A stretch of DNA of 64,000 bases from Phialophora verrucosa (lineage: Eukaryota; Ascomycota; Eurotiomycetes; Chaetothyriales; Herpotrichiellaceae), in contig MSED01000005.1 in NCBI GenBank assembly GCA_002099365.1, positions 682,001 to 746,000 on the forward strand, given 5' to 3'. The translations under genes were made by a program, and so were the position numbers. The notes under the pieces were generated by a model that saw nothing but the letters and a program-made list of their open reading frames with translations, searched no databases and was not told where the DNA came from. Every line of letters begins with the position of its first letter. Position 1 is the stretch's first letter. Positions 41,357 to 52,480 of the stretch are shown in pieces.

Positions 41357-43197
41357 CTACAGATCAATCAAACTTCCACCCTGCTGGCCGACTGGCCGGC
41401 CACCAAACGGATTGTTGTTCTGCTGTCCATAAGCGCCGCCAAATCCACCCGCCGGGCCGGTTTGCGCGGGCCCTTGAGCAAATCCAGTGGACTGTGACGA
41501 GAAGAACGGATTGGTGCCAGTCTGAGCTGCGCGGAGACGATCAAGGCCTTGTCCAGCTGAGTTAACAAATGTCCCAGGTGCAGTATGTTGAGCAGGGATA
41601 CGAAGATCGCCCGTATTGCCGAATGTGTCTTGACCCTCACCCGAAGCCAACAACGCATTAAGTTTCGCATGTTGTGGGTTAGCTGGCTTCTGTTGCTGCT
41701 GGAATGATGGTTGCGGCGCAGAGTAATTTACGATTGGATTCTGTAGTGAGGGCTGGGTGAACTGAGCTGTTGGTTGCGACTCGTACAAGGTCCCCAGTGA
41801 AGGCTGGGTGCTTGGGCGAGCAAAAGGCGAAGGGGATGGTTGGGGCGTCTTTTGCGCAAAAGGATTGTTCGAGCCAGTGGGCAATGGTCTCAGTGCTTCA
41901 GGAGCTTGGGACTGAGAAGCCCAAGGGTTGTTGTTACCAGGCTGAAGTGCGGTGGGTTGGGGTGACTGAACACCAAACAGGTCCGTAGAAGGCTGCGTGC
42001 CGTACGGGTTGTTGGGTTGAAAAGCTGTTTGCTGGGGCTGAATAGTGTTTTGTTGCTGAAGAAATGGTTGCTGTCCGAATTGATCGTAACCAGTTGGTTG
42101 TGCGGGTTGGAAGCCGTTGGCAAAGCCATTCTGAAAGCCAGTTTGTTGTGGCTGTGCGTACTGGTTGTTTAAGAAGCCGGTGCTCTGAGGCTGCTGTTGG
42201 AGTGGGTTGCCGAACCAGTCCACGGCGGGCTGTTGTTGGTAGCCCTGGTTGTATCCCGTCGGCTGGCTCTGTGCTGGCGCTGGTTCTGGAGTATCATCGA
42301 AGAGCGAAGCGGCGTTTTGGTCCTCAAGCTGCCGTCTCCGCAAATCGGCTTCCTCCTGGCTGAGTTGGATGGCTTTCCTGAGTTCCGGGTCCTGATCATC
42401 ATTAACGGACACTTGTCGCTGCTTGCGGGCTTCTCGCTCAGCTTCCCGTCTACTTTCCTCGAGTGCTTCATTAATTTGTCGCTGCTCTTCATCGGCTATG
42501 CCGTCCCTGTTGTGATGTGTATTCCTCCGTTGTGGCTGAGACGGACCCGAAATGGCTTGAGGCGCATACTCGTCGATGCCAGTAACACGAGTCTTCCACA
42601 GCTTCCGATCGGAGCGCTCACTACGGAGGCGTTCTTCATCGAGAATGAGGGAAGTCAACTCTTTGGCAGATGTCCGGACTTTTTCCATTAGCACCCGTCA
42701 CGGCTCTAAGACTGCACTTGACACTCACCATTCTGGCCGACGTCTCTCCCATCCTCATCAACATATTGAAACTCCCTAAGTGTCTTGATGATGTAGATGT
42801 TCTTTCTCGCCCAGGTGACCACCAACTCTGAGCCTTCATGCAGAGCATAGTCGAGGACCTTCAAAGACTTCAAGACATGTCGCCAATTTTTGCCCTTGTC
42901 GTTCAGCCGCTTGTCGAGCATGTCCATGATCTCGTAGAAATCGCTGGGGCTAGATGATAGTTGTTAGTGCAGGCGAGGCCGCGCAGTCAGCCGAACCTTA
43001 CTTGTTGAAGGTGAGGGCGGCAATCTCAGCCATATCTGTGCCTGTCGGGCCCCATGGGTCGTTCGAGGTAGCTGATACTCTTATATCAGTCTTCAAACAG
43101 AGTTGAATCCGTACGACGACCTACCATTTCGCACCTTAACCTGGACACTGCTGTACCCCTTGGTGATGTTCTTGACATTTCTCACAACTTTCGACAT
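41357..43197 (-). CDS. ENT1: epsin (ENTH-domain endocytic adaptor)
   Basis: Four exons (43197-43125, 43071-43002, 42943-42729, 42678-41357) give 559 residues. The ENTH domain spans roughly residues 8-145: VVRNVKNITKGYSSVQVKVRN, ATSNDPWGPTGTDMAEIAALTFN, DFYEIMDMLDKRLNDKGKNWRHVLKSLKVLDY and the continuing helices. It binds PI(4,5)P2 and bends membranes at clathrin sites. Two ubiquitin-interacting motifs follow (EEQRQINEALEESR and DPELRKAIQLSQEEAD). A Gln/Pro-rich tail has several NPF motifs for EH-domain partners (NNPFAQ, TNPFFS, NNPFGG). The C-terminus SLIDL is a clathrin-box. Domain order equals yeast Ent1/Ent2. The frame is open upstream of the start, but those codons are not conserved. Confidence 0.95.
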
Positions 43198-44110
43198 ACT
43201 GCCTCCTTTTCTGTAGATGGGCGCGGTCTCGAACAATGAACCTCTGTATATGTTCTCAGGCGAATGCTGACTGCGGTTGACTCGGTACTGAGCCGATCGA
43301 AGTTCGTCGGAAACTCCAACAACGGTTCGGCGACGAGAGGGCGGGGCGTCAAACGAGCGGCTAGGCGTCTCAGTGACCGAATAGCTGCGGCCGTTGCGGT
43401 CGGTCACTCTACGCACAGTGGGGAGGTTTTGATAAAGAAGAGGCGACGCGAAGAATGCCAGGTTGACGGGTGGGTAGAAGAATTCCCGCGGGAGCCTTAA
43501 GGTTAGCTAAGAGTGGGTGACGAGGTTAACGTAAGGTGGGCGGGACGCAGGTGCCCGGGAGGCCTGTGCTGGCTTTGCTCCGGGCGGCTGGCGGAAGCAG
43601 AAGGCTGCTGACGACGATGACTGACGCTTGGATCCTCAAATGCTGGCCAAACGGCGTGGCGCAGTGCTATGACTAGTGGCTGGTGCTTGAGAAGATCCAC
43701 TGATATGCAATTGATTTCCTGATTCCTGACAAGCAGCGACAAAAGGCGAGATTTTCTCAGGCAGAATTCATTCAGTATTCGAGAAGGAGCAAAGCTGCTC
43801 AAGAACGAATCGCTGATTAAAGAAACGAAAAGAGTATGCTGGAGGAGAGGAGCAGTCCATGTGACCCAAAGCTAGGTCGCTCTCCTCTTCCTTGCGACCA
43901 GTGGCTTCGAGCTCGCAGTCGCGTCAAGCTTCCTTCCACTGCGCAGCTTGCAGCGTGTCAGCGACGAACCGACGGTTCCGGGGCGCATGGTAGAAGCCAC
44001 GGAACCAGCATAAAGGCGCCATCAACAGTACATTAAATGCCTCGCGCAACTTCAAAGCGTCCATCTCGAGCCGCGCCTTCGACAACATTGAAGACGAGCT
44101 TGGCCTTCCC
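43198..44110. other. intergenic region, 0.9 kb
   Basis: This contains the epsin promoter and the 3' flank of the ABM-like gene. Several open frames of 65-100 codons here lack domain signals. Nothing else seen. Confidence 0.5.
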
Positions 44111-44767
44111 TCACTTCCGGAGCCGCTCCCCAACCTGGAGCAGTTTCGCGTGCTTAATCTCCGCTTCGTCGATGTGATTCCTGATCTGACTGTACTTCTG
44201 GAATCCTTCCGTGTTCGCAAACTCGCCATGGCGCTCGACGCTGTCCCAAGCACTGAACAGCACGAACTCGTCTTTTCTGTTCTCACCCTCCGCAGACGGG
44301 TCGTAGCCGATATCAATTCTCCATCCTCCGACCACTTGTTCTTTTCCGACAAAGACCTCCAACTCATGTCTGTTGGCCTCAAAAGTGCCTTTGAACGCTG
44401 CCTTGTCGCCATCTGTAATGAAATGCCGGGCAATCGCGATCACGTCTCGACCCAGTGGCAGAGGCTGTGTGTTTTGGTCGATATCCAGATGGAACATCCA
44501 GTCCACAGTCACTTGATCTTTAAGCAGAGCCAGCAGCTCTTGATTCAGCTGACCGGGAATGAACTCTTGCATATGGAATTCAACTGAAGGCCATGCTCCG
44601 AGAATGAAGATAACCTTGGGATCCTCCACGCAATGGTAATACCAGAATTCGAACCCGCTGGCTTTCATCATTGCATCCTTTGCTTTAGCCAGGTTCATCA
44701 GCAGAGCTGGAGAAGAAGCTTCAGTGCCTGACTGAAGGGTGAGGCGCGCCAGCTCGGTGACCGACAT
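44111..44767 (-). CDS. ABM/dimeric alpha-beta barrel domain protein
   Basis: A single exon encodes 218 residues. Two ferredoxin-like halves are visible. One covers about residues 5-70 with FWYYHCVEDPKVIFILGAWPSVEFHMQEFI. The other covers about 100-205 with GGWRIDIGY and DEFVLFSAWDSVERHGEFANTEGFQKYSQIR. Such twin barrels occur in fungal proteins related to antibiotic-biosynthesis monooxygenase domains, but many are not enzymes. No secretion signal is seen. No biosynthetic cluster surrounds it, so substrate and role cannot be inferred. Confidence 0.8.
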   Translation of the reverse strand: MSVTELARLTLQSGTEASSPALLMNLAKAKDAMMKASGFEFWYYHCVEDPKVIFILGAWPSVEFHMQEFIPGQLNQELLALLKDQVTVDWMFHLDIDQNTQPLPLGRDVIAIARHFITDGDKAAFKGTFEANRHELEVFVGKEQVVGGWRIDIGYDPSAEGENRKDEFVLFSAWDSVERHGEFANTEGFQKYSQIRNHIDEAEIKHAKLLQVGERLRK

Positions 44768-45424
44768 GAGGAAAACGATTTGGACAGCTCTGTTTAGAGG
44801 AGTGTGATCTTATTTGGGTACGATGGGAAAGACGCGTCACATATGTGAGTACGGAGTGCTGCTGTTCATGGTTTATTTGTTGAAGCCTCGTCAGCCAGCT
44901 TCTGCCTAACATCTCCAACACCCACACTTGGTACTCATTTCAGAGCCAACTGACTAGCCTTTTGGCGCACTGGCCCAAAACAAAAGGCAAATGATTGCAA
45001 GGAATTGAACTCTCACAATCCTGTAAGCACGGTTTCACGCTCTCCTTACCAGCAACGGGAAGAGGTAAGCTTGGCATGGAGTTACGGTACAGTACCACCT
45101 TTGCCCGTACCCTGGACCAAAGGATGGTGCTTGTCTCGCTGGGCCATGGAGAATGCTGTCAAAAGTCGAGGCCTGCCTCCATATAATCGAACTCGAGCAA
45201 CAAGGGCGCGGTGCAGTCATGTGTGGTTCATCTCATTCATAGGCCCCCCTGAGAGATCATAACAACCCGGGGGAGTCGTAGATCATGCAAGAGGTCATAA
45301 ACTCTTCATCCAGGGGGAAAGGCATTATCATGTCTGTATATAGACATACCTATGTATGTACACTTGCATTATCATCACCTATATGCATGTTCGTCGTGTC
45401 CCACCAAATTAAAGGACAGTCACT
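44768..45424. other. intergenic region, 0.66 kb
   Basis: This is promoter of the ABM-like gene and 3' flank of the RNase T2 gene. The 45330-45400 stretch is AT-rich with TATATAGACATACCTATGTATGT-like repeats, probably 3' UTR. A tRNA-like GTTCAAT string on the minus strand near 45005 lacks matching arms. Confidence 0.45.
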
Positions 45425-46575
45425 CTAGCTGCCCTGCACCGAGCCGGGCGTCATCTCGTAGTAATGCAGCGCACCCTTGGCCTTCGCGCAAGAAGTGTTC
45501 GGACTCGTGGCGTTGACGGGGACGGTATTCCCATCTTGAGGACGTCCGTAAGCCTATATCATGACACGTTAGCAATTCCGCCCAGCACTCTGGCGAGGAG
45601 AAGGCCCACTCACATGCATGTAGTACCAGACCTCACTGACGACCGTGCGTCCCGTATCCGTACTATTTTCCTTCATCCCCTTTTCGGTGGTGTTATATCT
45701 CGGCCCGCTACACCCGACGTACGGCACGGCGTGGTTCTTCTTCGTCAATTGGCCCTGGATATCCGCCAGCGTGTACGTCGTACTATTGCTGGGCACGATG
45801 TTGGCTTCCTTCAGCCAGCTCCACGTCGGCAACCGTTTGTAGTACTTGATTGCGGTCTCGAAGAACTCGATCACCTCCTGGTGTTCGACGTAGTTGGGCC
45901 CGTAGCAGGGGACGTCGAAGGTCGAGTAGCAGGTCGCGTGTTTCGAGAACTCGTGGCCCCAGAAGTCGGTGTTCGGGGCTCCCTGGTTGATCCAGTACGT
46001 GTTCATCCACTTCAGGAGGTCGTAGCGGCCGAAGTCCTCGACGAATGTGCCCACGTCGGGCCCGGTGTACGCGGGGACGACGGTCCCGTTGGGGAGGCCA
46101 TTCGTCGTGTTTGGCGCTGGGACAGGGTCGTATTGGCGACTCAAATCGCAGTACTGCGTGTAGCTGCCATTACAGTAGTCAGGCCATAATCTAGCAGATG
46201 GATTAGAATGATTGACATGGTTTGACTTGGATGTTGGGGTTCAAGGCTACCCGTGGAGTGTCCATGTATTGGCGGGCAGCTTTTGACCTTGCGCCTCGAG
46301 GCCGGTGTAGGTGCTCCAGAATTGAGTGGACAGCAGAAGGCCTCCGAAGGTTTCGGTACAGCAGGAATCCACGAGGTTGGGTTGAGCTTGAGCTGAGCAT
46401 GAGAGGACAAGGGGGTCTGGGAGGTGCATGTTAGACCCGGAGGGTGTTGTGGACATCGATGGATGCGGCACTCACCAAGGATGCAAGTGTGGTTCTCGGT
46501 GGGTTCGCCATAGAGAGACGCTTTCGCTCCGCTCGCCAGGGCAGCAGCCAGGGCGAGATACCTCAGAGATGCCAT
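45425..46575 (-). CDS. secreted ribonuclease T2
   Basis: Four exons (46575-46476, 46416-46251, 46190-45614, 45553-45425) give 323 residues. An N-terminal signal peptide (MASLRYLALAAALASGAKA) is followed by the mature enzyme. CAS1 is TWTLHGLWPDYC with catalytic His about residue 87 and is created by the second splice. CAS2 is FWGHEFSKHATC with His168, Glu169 and His173. Cysteines expected for the T2 disulphides are present (CSAQ..DSCC, CDLS, CYSTFDVPCYG). The enzyme cleaves single-stranded RNA to 3' products through a 2',3'-cyclic intermediate. It is expected in the secretory path, vacuole or outside the cell. N-glycosylation sequons (NTT, NST, NGT) are frequent. The last exon gives a 42-residue C-terminus with one further Cys. 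Confidence 0.94.
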
Positions 46576-47371
46576 CTGTGTTGATCCGCAGCTCAAGGAT
46601 AGCAGAGAGGACTGAGGTGCGACGACAAACACAGGACGCAATTCCCGTGGCTGCAACTTTGAGAGGCGACGAAGAGCTTTATATACGGCTCACATAGCTT
46701 GGGCAAGCTGCAGCTCCCACGTTGCTCGCCTACTTACCTGGACCTCGACCATCGGGGCCAGAGCCTCGAAAAAGACCCCTCGTCTGCAGAAGGCCGTCAT
46801 GCTCCCCACAGTGGAGGAGATAAAAGCGAAGCATGCCCTTCGGACGAGTCGGATGGGCAGATTGGAGCACCTGGGTCGAGTAGATCGGCCTCACGGGGCA
46901 AGAAAAGGAAGGTGGGCAAGAACATACATAGGATGCCGGTACATGAAGGGATGCACGCAGTCGGCAGGGTAGCACTTTTATCAGGGTACCTGCACACGAA
47001 TTTCGATCGCGTGCAGAACTGATTGGCCGAGATATGGCATGTAGCAATGGAAGCACCAGAAGAGGATAGGAAGCGCAGTCGTGAAGAAGCGGCCGATGCA
47101 AGCTTTGGGGCTGGAAGTGGATTCTGAACCACTGGCTCGGACCTCGCCGATTGTGCAGAACGAAAGACTGAGTGCCCCAGACCCGAGATTGGCAGCGCGT
47201 CCTGGTCGCTCAATGGCCGCTCAGATTGGGAAACACTATCTGTCGCTTTCCAACATATGGGTACAAAGCAATCGCTGAACGCTGAATAAATGATTGGGAG
47301 CAAAAGGTCCACGACACGCCCCGTAAGAAGATCAGAAAATCTCTCGACGCCCGCCAATCACGAGTAGAGCC
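46576..47371. other. intergenic region, 0.8 kb
   Basis: This is the RNase T2 upstream region and the 3' flank of the TMEM115-like gene, both leftward. Open frames here on both strands have no domain content. Nothing else recognised. Confidence 0.5.
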
Positions 47372-48463
47372 TCATTCATCAGGGCGATAGTCCGTCTGTC
47401 CAAGCATTTCGTGCCCCTTTGGCAAATCAGACGCGCTGGCGGTGGTAGGCTGAGCTGGGGTTCGAGCAGCAGCGGCATTGAGGCGCTCATCCAGCGCCTT
47501 GAGGGCCAGCGCTCGCCGTCGGTCTGCCTCTTCACGCTTACTTATGCCTCTTGCGCCGCGTGCTTTGTTGAAACTCGGGAGGCCGGCCTCCCCTCTTGCG
47601 GCAGCTTGTTCATTTCCACTTGCAATTTCTTCGTCGGAAAAAGGCGTGCATAATTTCAGGTTGCAAAGCAGGATGTACACCTGGTTGCAGAAAGCGGCAA
47701 TCGGCGGTTGAACCACGTTGGGAAAGAAGGTCACAAAGGCGAACGTCTCGCTTGCGTCGCCCTTCAGGCCTCGAGCATCCGTAGTCGACCCGGAGATGTC
47801 GGGCTGGCGCTTGTAGAACCGCAGATATGTCCATGTCGTTATCAGGCCGTACCAGGCGAGGAATAGCGCAACGTCGGTTCCCAGTATCAAGCCGGAAAGT
47901 GTGTTGAGGGCGAGGAATAGAGCAGGGAAATGCTTGACTCGCATCTTGACCATGCCTTTGTAGATACTGACGGTATGCTCTGGAACCAGCTGCTTGAAGG
48001 CGACCAGGAAAGCTGCTTGCGTAGAAACGCCCCCGGTAATGGGGGTTAAGGCTCGCTCAGGATTTCCACTCAAGGCAGCCCAGGCAGTGTAGGTCACAAC
48101 CATCATCAAGTTGGGTATTACTGAAGATATGACAATGACAATGATGAAGCCCTGAGTCCCCCATGCTCTTTCAAGGTATTTTCCACCAAAGAAAATGTTG
48201 ATGCCATTGACGAGAAGCGTCAGGATGTTTTGTTCGACAAAGGTTGCGCTGAGAACAGTCCAAGGGTACCATATGCATTGGGACGGAACCAGCGCCAGAT
48301 ATGGCACAATTGGCCGTGGAGAGGGAGTTGCGCCGCTCGGGTCGTCGACGCTGGGGCTATCTGACGACAGCCTCCATCGAGCGATATTGTAAAGAAATGA
48401 CAGGGCGACGATAGCGGCAAGGAGGACCCGGGTTATGGGAGGGAGATTGATTCGAAGAGCCAT
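47372..48463 (-). CDS. TMEM115/DUF1751 family Golgi membrane protein
   Basis: A single exon encodes 363 residues. The first 250 residues contain six hydrophobic segments in a rhomboid-like arrangement: VLLAAIVALSFLYNIA, the YLALVPSQCIWYPWTVLSATFVEQN loop typical of the family, NILTLLVNGINIFFGGKYLERAWG, FIIVIVISSVIPNLMMVV, FPALFLALNTLSGLIL and FLAWYGLITTWTYLRFY. No rhomboid Ser-His dyad is obvious, as in other TMEM115 proteins. The C-terminal 110 residues are charged and cytosolic. Human TMEM115 acts in Golgi-to-ER retrograde traffic. The same role is inferred here. Confidence 0.9.
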   Translation of the reverse strand: MALRINLPPITRVLLAAIVALSFLYNIARWRLSSDSPSVDDPSGATPSPRPIVPYLALVPSQCIWYPWTVLSATFVEQNILTLLVNGINIFFGGKYLERAWGTQGFIIVIVISSVIPNLMMVVTYTAWAALSGNPERALTPITGGVSTQAAFLVAFKQLVPEHTVSIYKGMVKMRVKHFPALFLALNTLSGLILGTDVALFLAWYGLITTWTYLRFYKRQPDISGSTTDARGLKGDASETFAFVTFFPNVVQPPIAAFCNQVYILLCNLKLCTPFSDEEIASGNEQAAARGEAGLPSFNKARGARGISKREEADRRRALALKALDERLNAAAARTPAQPTTASASDLPKGHEMLGQTDYRPDE

Positions 48464-49923
48464 TGCGCGGAACTGGACACTCTGATCATGTCATGATGGT
48501 GCCGCGAGGGGAAATGGTGGTCTACAATGTGCCTGCATCGAAGATACTGTTTACACAGCGGTGGTGGTCCTGTGATGCAAGATCCAGAGCAGGCAAAGCA
48601 AGGCGCAGGATTCACAAGAGCCGGAGATTTTCTGCCGGGAGCGCAAGGAGTGTGGCTTACAAGCCTAGCCGCTTCACGATTGTGGCCCAGAAACTTGGAC
48701 CGAAGCGCAACTCACACCAAGATCGAGTGAGTGTTCTCAAGGCCACACCAATAATGTTCACAGCACGACATGGATAAAGATGGCTGCATGAGAAGTTAGA
48801 TAACTACAAGCTCTGTACGAGCTCTAAGTCGTAGTCTTTAAATCCAAGTTCTTTGGTTGTGCTGCTGTCATAAACTTACGTGCGGTGCAAACCCGAACAG
48901 TTCACTGTACAGAATAGGAGCAAGTTTATTTAGAATCTGCGTAGACTCTACTGCAACATGTAAAACATACAAGGTCACAGTGCCTATGCAGGGGAATTAT
49001 CTGACTTTGAATGCAGTCACACTCATTCATGCTGTGTTGTGAGCATTGTTGGTGTGACCTTGAAAACACTCACTCAATCTTGGAATTAATTGCGCTTTGG
49101 TCCACTTTTCAGGCATGGCCGTGCTGTTTCTAAGTTCGTGCAGTGACAGATGCGGTGCAGTGGTGCTAGTCCTCAACCAAACGAATCGACAGCAGTTCAC
49201 CATACTCGTAGCTGGAACTGCAGCTTGCGATGTGGATAATCAGGCGTGGTAGGTAATGGTATCACCTGGCTGCTCGTGGCGATGAGGGAGTACCGAGTAG
49301 GGCAATCGTCAAGCTTAATTAAAAGCGAGTCGATCTCGTGCCCCGGGTGCCAGGCAGGCTGGGCATGAAACTCGCAGAAAAAAGCACCAACGTGGCCCAC
49401 TGACGACGCCCGGCGCTGGGATTGGCTGCCGAGGGTGCTGGAGTTGCCAACCCACTGGCACCACTGGCGTTGACTGCACATCATCCCCATCCCGTTGCGG
49501 TGCCTTCTCTCATCTCCATCACCACTTTCGATCCAAACACGTCCCAATTTTTATCGACACCCGCAGGGCTTTCTTGTTGCTTTCGATCTGTACAATACTT
49601 CCGCCGGCCCTTGGGGTGATAAATTAATACCCGCTTTGACGCGGGTCTCAATCGCCTTAGTGTTTGCGCCCGTCTCGACCCTCATTCTCTTGGTCCAGGT
49701 TCTTCCATCCTCCTTTCTTCGCGATCAGCCAGTCCGAACAGTCAAGATCAGCTTGCGCATCGCTCCTACTCGCTGGAAACGCGATCTCGTCGGCTGCTTC
49801 TCTCAAGCCTGGCGATTCAGCCCTCTCTTGATCATTGTTGTGGCCGAATCTTGTCCGTAAACGCTCGACTGCTTGGGACACGAAAACCCCTGCTCGATAT
49901 TGCCTCGAGAGCGGAATGTCGGG
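48464..49923. other. divergent intergenic region, 1.46 kb
   Basis: This separates the starts of the TMEM115-like gene (leftward) and the LisH-WD40 gene (rightward). The section around 48780-49150 looks more AT-rich than its surroundings and contains a short inverted repeat (GTCACAC near 49016, GTGTGAC near 49051). A TACTCGTA word lies at 49203-49210. The last 400 bp are pyrimidine-rich and likely promoter and leader. No gene recognised. Confidence 0.5.
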
Positions 49924-52210
49924 ATGGAGGCCGACAATGCATCAACGTTCAGCCCAAAGCCACCCCCACTCAGTTCGGATCAGCTGAATTATCTCATATG
50001 GAGGTGCGCACTTTTGAGATGTCAAGTTTCGTTGCTGTCCAAACGACTGACCACTGTCTGCAGATACCTTCAAGAGTCAGGTAGGCCTGGCACCGGACCC
50101 ACCACGCCTGCAGCGCTAAACCAATTTGTGTAGGCTATGCTGATGCCGCTGTCAAGCTTCAGCGAGATTGGAGAGTCGACGTAGAAAGTCTGCCCTTTGC
50201 AAAATGCATCAAGGGCCACGCGCTCGTCTCTCTTGTTCAAAAAGGTCTTCGCTATCACCATCTCTCACTAACGATCGACGAGGTATTATATCTACCTGTG
50301 TGCAGGCAGAACACCTCCCCGCTAATCCTGTTATTAGAATGGCCGGCCATCGAAACAACTCAACCCGTCAATGTTCTTCTTTGGTCCCGAGAGCGAGAAG
50401 CCTCCGCTCGAACTGCCTGAAGAAGCAATCCCTTCGACGCCCTCGCCGAATGACTCAATCATTGTGCCTCAGAAGCAAACTCGCGATCCAGCTGTAAATG
50501 GACATCTCGAACGCAGTTCTCTAGCCGTGGCTACACAACTAGCGCCGAAGAGAGGCCGAAAGACGGCTGCCAGCTCCGAGCGGAATGGAAGCGCGACACG
50601 CAAGCCATCGGCCTCTGCCAATCGAGCTGTCAATGCCTCTGCAATGGATGTTGACATGGTGAACGGTCAAAGTTTGCCCATTTCCGATGCCAGATCGCCG
50701 ACTGCAACTGATCTCGGGCCCGAAGATGCAGGCCCTCTCATGAACGGGATCAAGCCCGACGAGCGGATGGATGTCGATGAAGACTCACTAGTCGCGGATC
50801 AACAAAACCACGAGCCGCAGATCGAAGCTGTCCCGCCCCCTGTTCACACTTTGTTCACCGGAGAAAGCAGGGGGATCCAGGTCACGCCTGCCAAAGTCGC
50901 AAACCTCGCCCAGTCGAGCACAATTTTCAACCTGCCACCGCCTACGTTCGGCGATGTCCCAAGATCTCTGACACGGGTTGCCTGGCACCCCAGCGCCGGC
51001 AATGCGCTGACTGCGATGGGCGAGGATTTCTGTGGAATCTGGGACCTCACCCCGAAATCGCCGGCTTCTTCCCCGTCTCGATTTCAGGAACTTGTAGACT
51101 CAACCGGACAAAAGCTGGTAAGTGCCGTTGCTTGGGAGCCGCATGGCGATATGATAGCTATCGCAACATACACCAATTTGTCCGGTCACATCTTTGTGAT
51201 GGATGGACAAGAACTCTGTATGGTGGAGGACTTGACCGCGTCACAAAGAGCAGTGACTAGCCTGCTCTGGGACGCTCAAGGCTCCAGCCTATTCGGCCTC
51301 GCACCCTACGATTCTGATAGCGTCGGGACGACCAAAGCTATCGGATCCTCTATCATCCAGTGGCACCACAGAAATTTGCCCGTTGAAGTGGAATTGTCAA
51401 CGATGCGTGTTCCAGAAACTCTGATGGACATGGATGGTGCATTTCATGACGAGAATGGAATTGTTTGTGCGGCAGGGCAGAGCACGGTCTATTCATTTCG
51501 AATTTCTCCCGAGCTTGGCGTTAAGCAGAGATGGACTTCCGACTCGACTGGAAACGACCAGTGGACCTTTGTCAGATGCACTCTGCGGTGGGGAACGAAC
51601 CCGTTTCTGGTGGCTGCATCAGCCGAGACTGGGACTCTGTGGATTCCAGCACAGAATTCCTTGAAGAGAGGTGCACACGACGCGCATATCACCGGCCTAG
51701 AACTTCGACCTCGACCATCGAGTCCGCTCAATTCTTCGTGGAAACCGGAGTTTGCTACCTCTTCAATGGATGGGACCATCAAAGTTTGGCGTTACGACGA
51801 TGACAGCAATTCTATCACCTCGGTTTGCAAGCTCATTGTCGGACACGGTTCGCCGATCATGGCATTGTCATACTCGCCGGACGGCTTCTGTCTGGCAGGA
51901 GCCAGCTATGATACTGTCCGTATCTGGAACGCTGAGCATGGTCACCATCACATGGCCACTTGGAAGGATGAACAGAATCTGTGGAATGGCTCGAAACTGA
52001 AAGACGATGACATGATGAGCACGGGAGGCCCGTCCAGCGTGAACAGCGATGCCTACCAAGTAACCGCTGACCATACATTGATATGGGACGGTGACAGTAA
52101 GAAGCTTGCGTTTGGACTAGGATCACAGGTAAGTCCACGAGGACGAGCAGTCGTTTTGGGTGTTGCTAGACTAACATACATAGGTCGCTATCATCGACTT
52201 CCAACGGTGA
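49924..52210 (+). CDS. LisH-WD40 corepressor subunit (TBL1/SIF2-like)
   Basis: Five exons (49924-50003, 50064-50080, 50134-50282, 50338-52128, 52184-52210) give 687 residues. The LisH domain is assembled from three exons: LSSDQLNYLIWRYLQESGYADAAVKLQRDW. Exon 2 is only 17 nt. A low-complexity, basic and Ser-rich linker (about 100-230) leads to a WD40 propeller: TRVAWHPSAGNALTAMGEDFCGIWDL, VSAVAWEPHGDMIAIATY, VTSLLWDAQGSSLFGLA, ATSSMDGTIKVWRYD, MALSYSPDGFCLAGASYDTVRIWN. The last exon supplies VAIIDFQR. Yeast Sif2 and animal TBL1 are scaffolds in Set3/SMRT-type histone deacetylase complexes. A similar nuclear role is likely. An upstream ATG at 49916 is out of frame and terminates quickly. Confidence 0.88.
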
Positions 52211-52480
52211 AAGTTACTCGAGCGAACGGTTCTCTACCTCTTACACGGTCACGCTCAAGGTCCTTGCAGCAGGATGACACACTCTTGCTTCAGACCTTGG
52301 TCTAGATTACTAGACTACGCTCGGCTACGCCAATCTGCGATTGTCGACTCCCAGCAACGCCTGATACGCGTCGTGATCTTCTAGCCAGCAACGCTGACGA
52401 ACTGTTGGTTGGAATGAGAAACTCGGTACTGCTCGAGGCTGTATGATTGCCAAAATCCGAAGCATTCTTCATTTTATTAA

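Noticed and set aside
44990..45080. Possible minus-strand tRNA with a GTTCAAT loop
   Set aside because: The T-stem does not pair with a seven-base loop and no full cloverleaf could be drawn.
41357..48463. Possible secondary-metabolite cluster suggested by the ABM-like protein and secreted RNase
   Set aside because: No synthase, tailoring enzymes or pathway regulator lie nearby. The neighbours are housekeeping genes.
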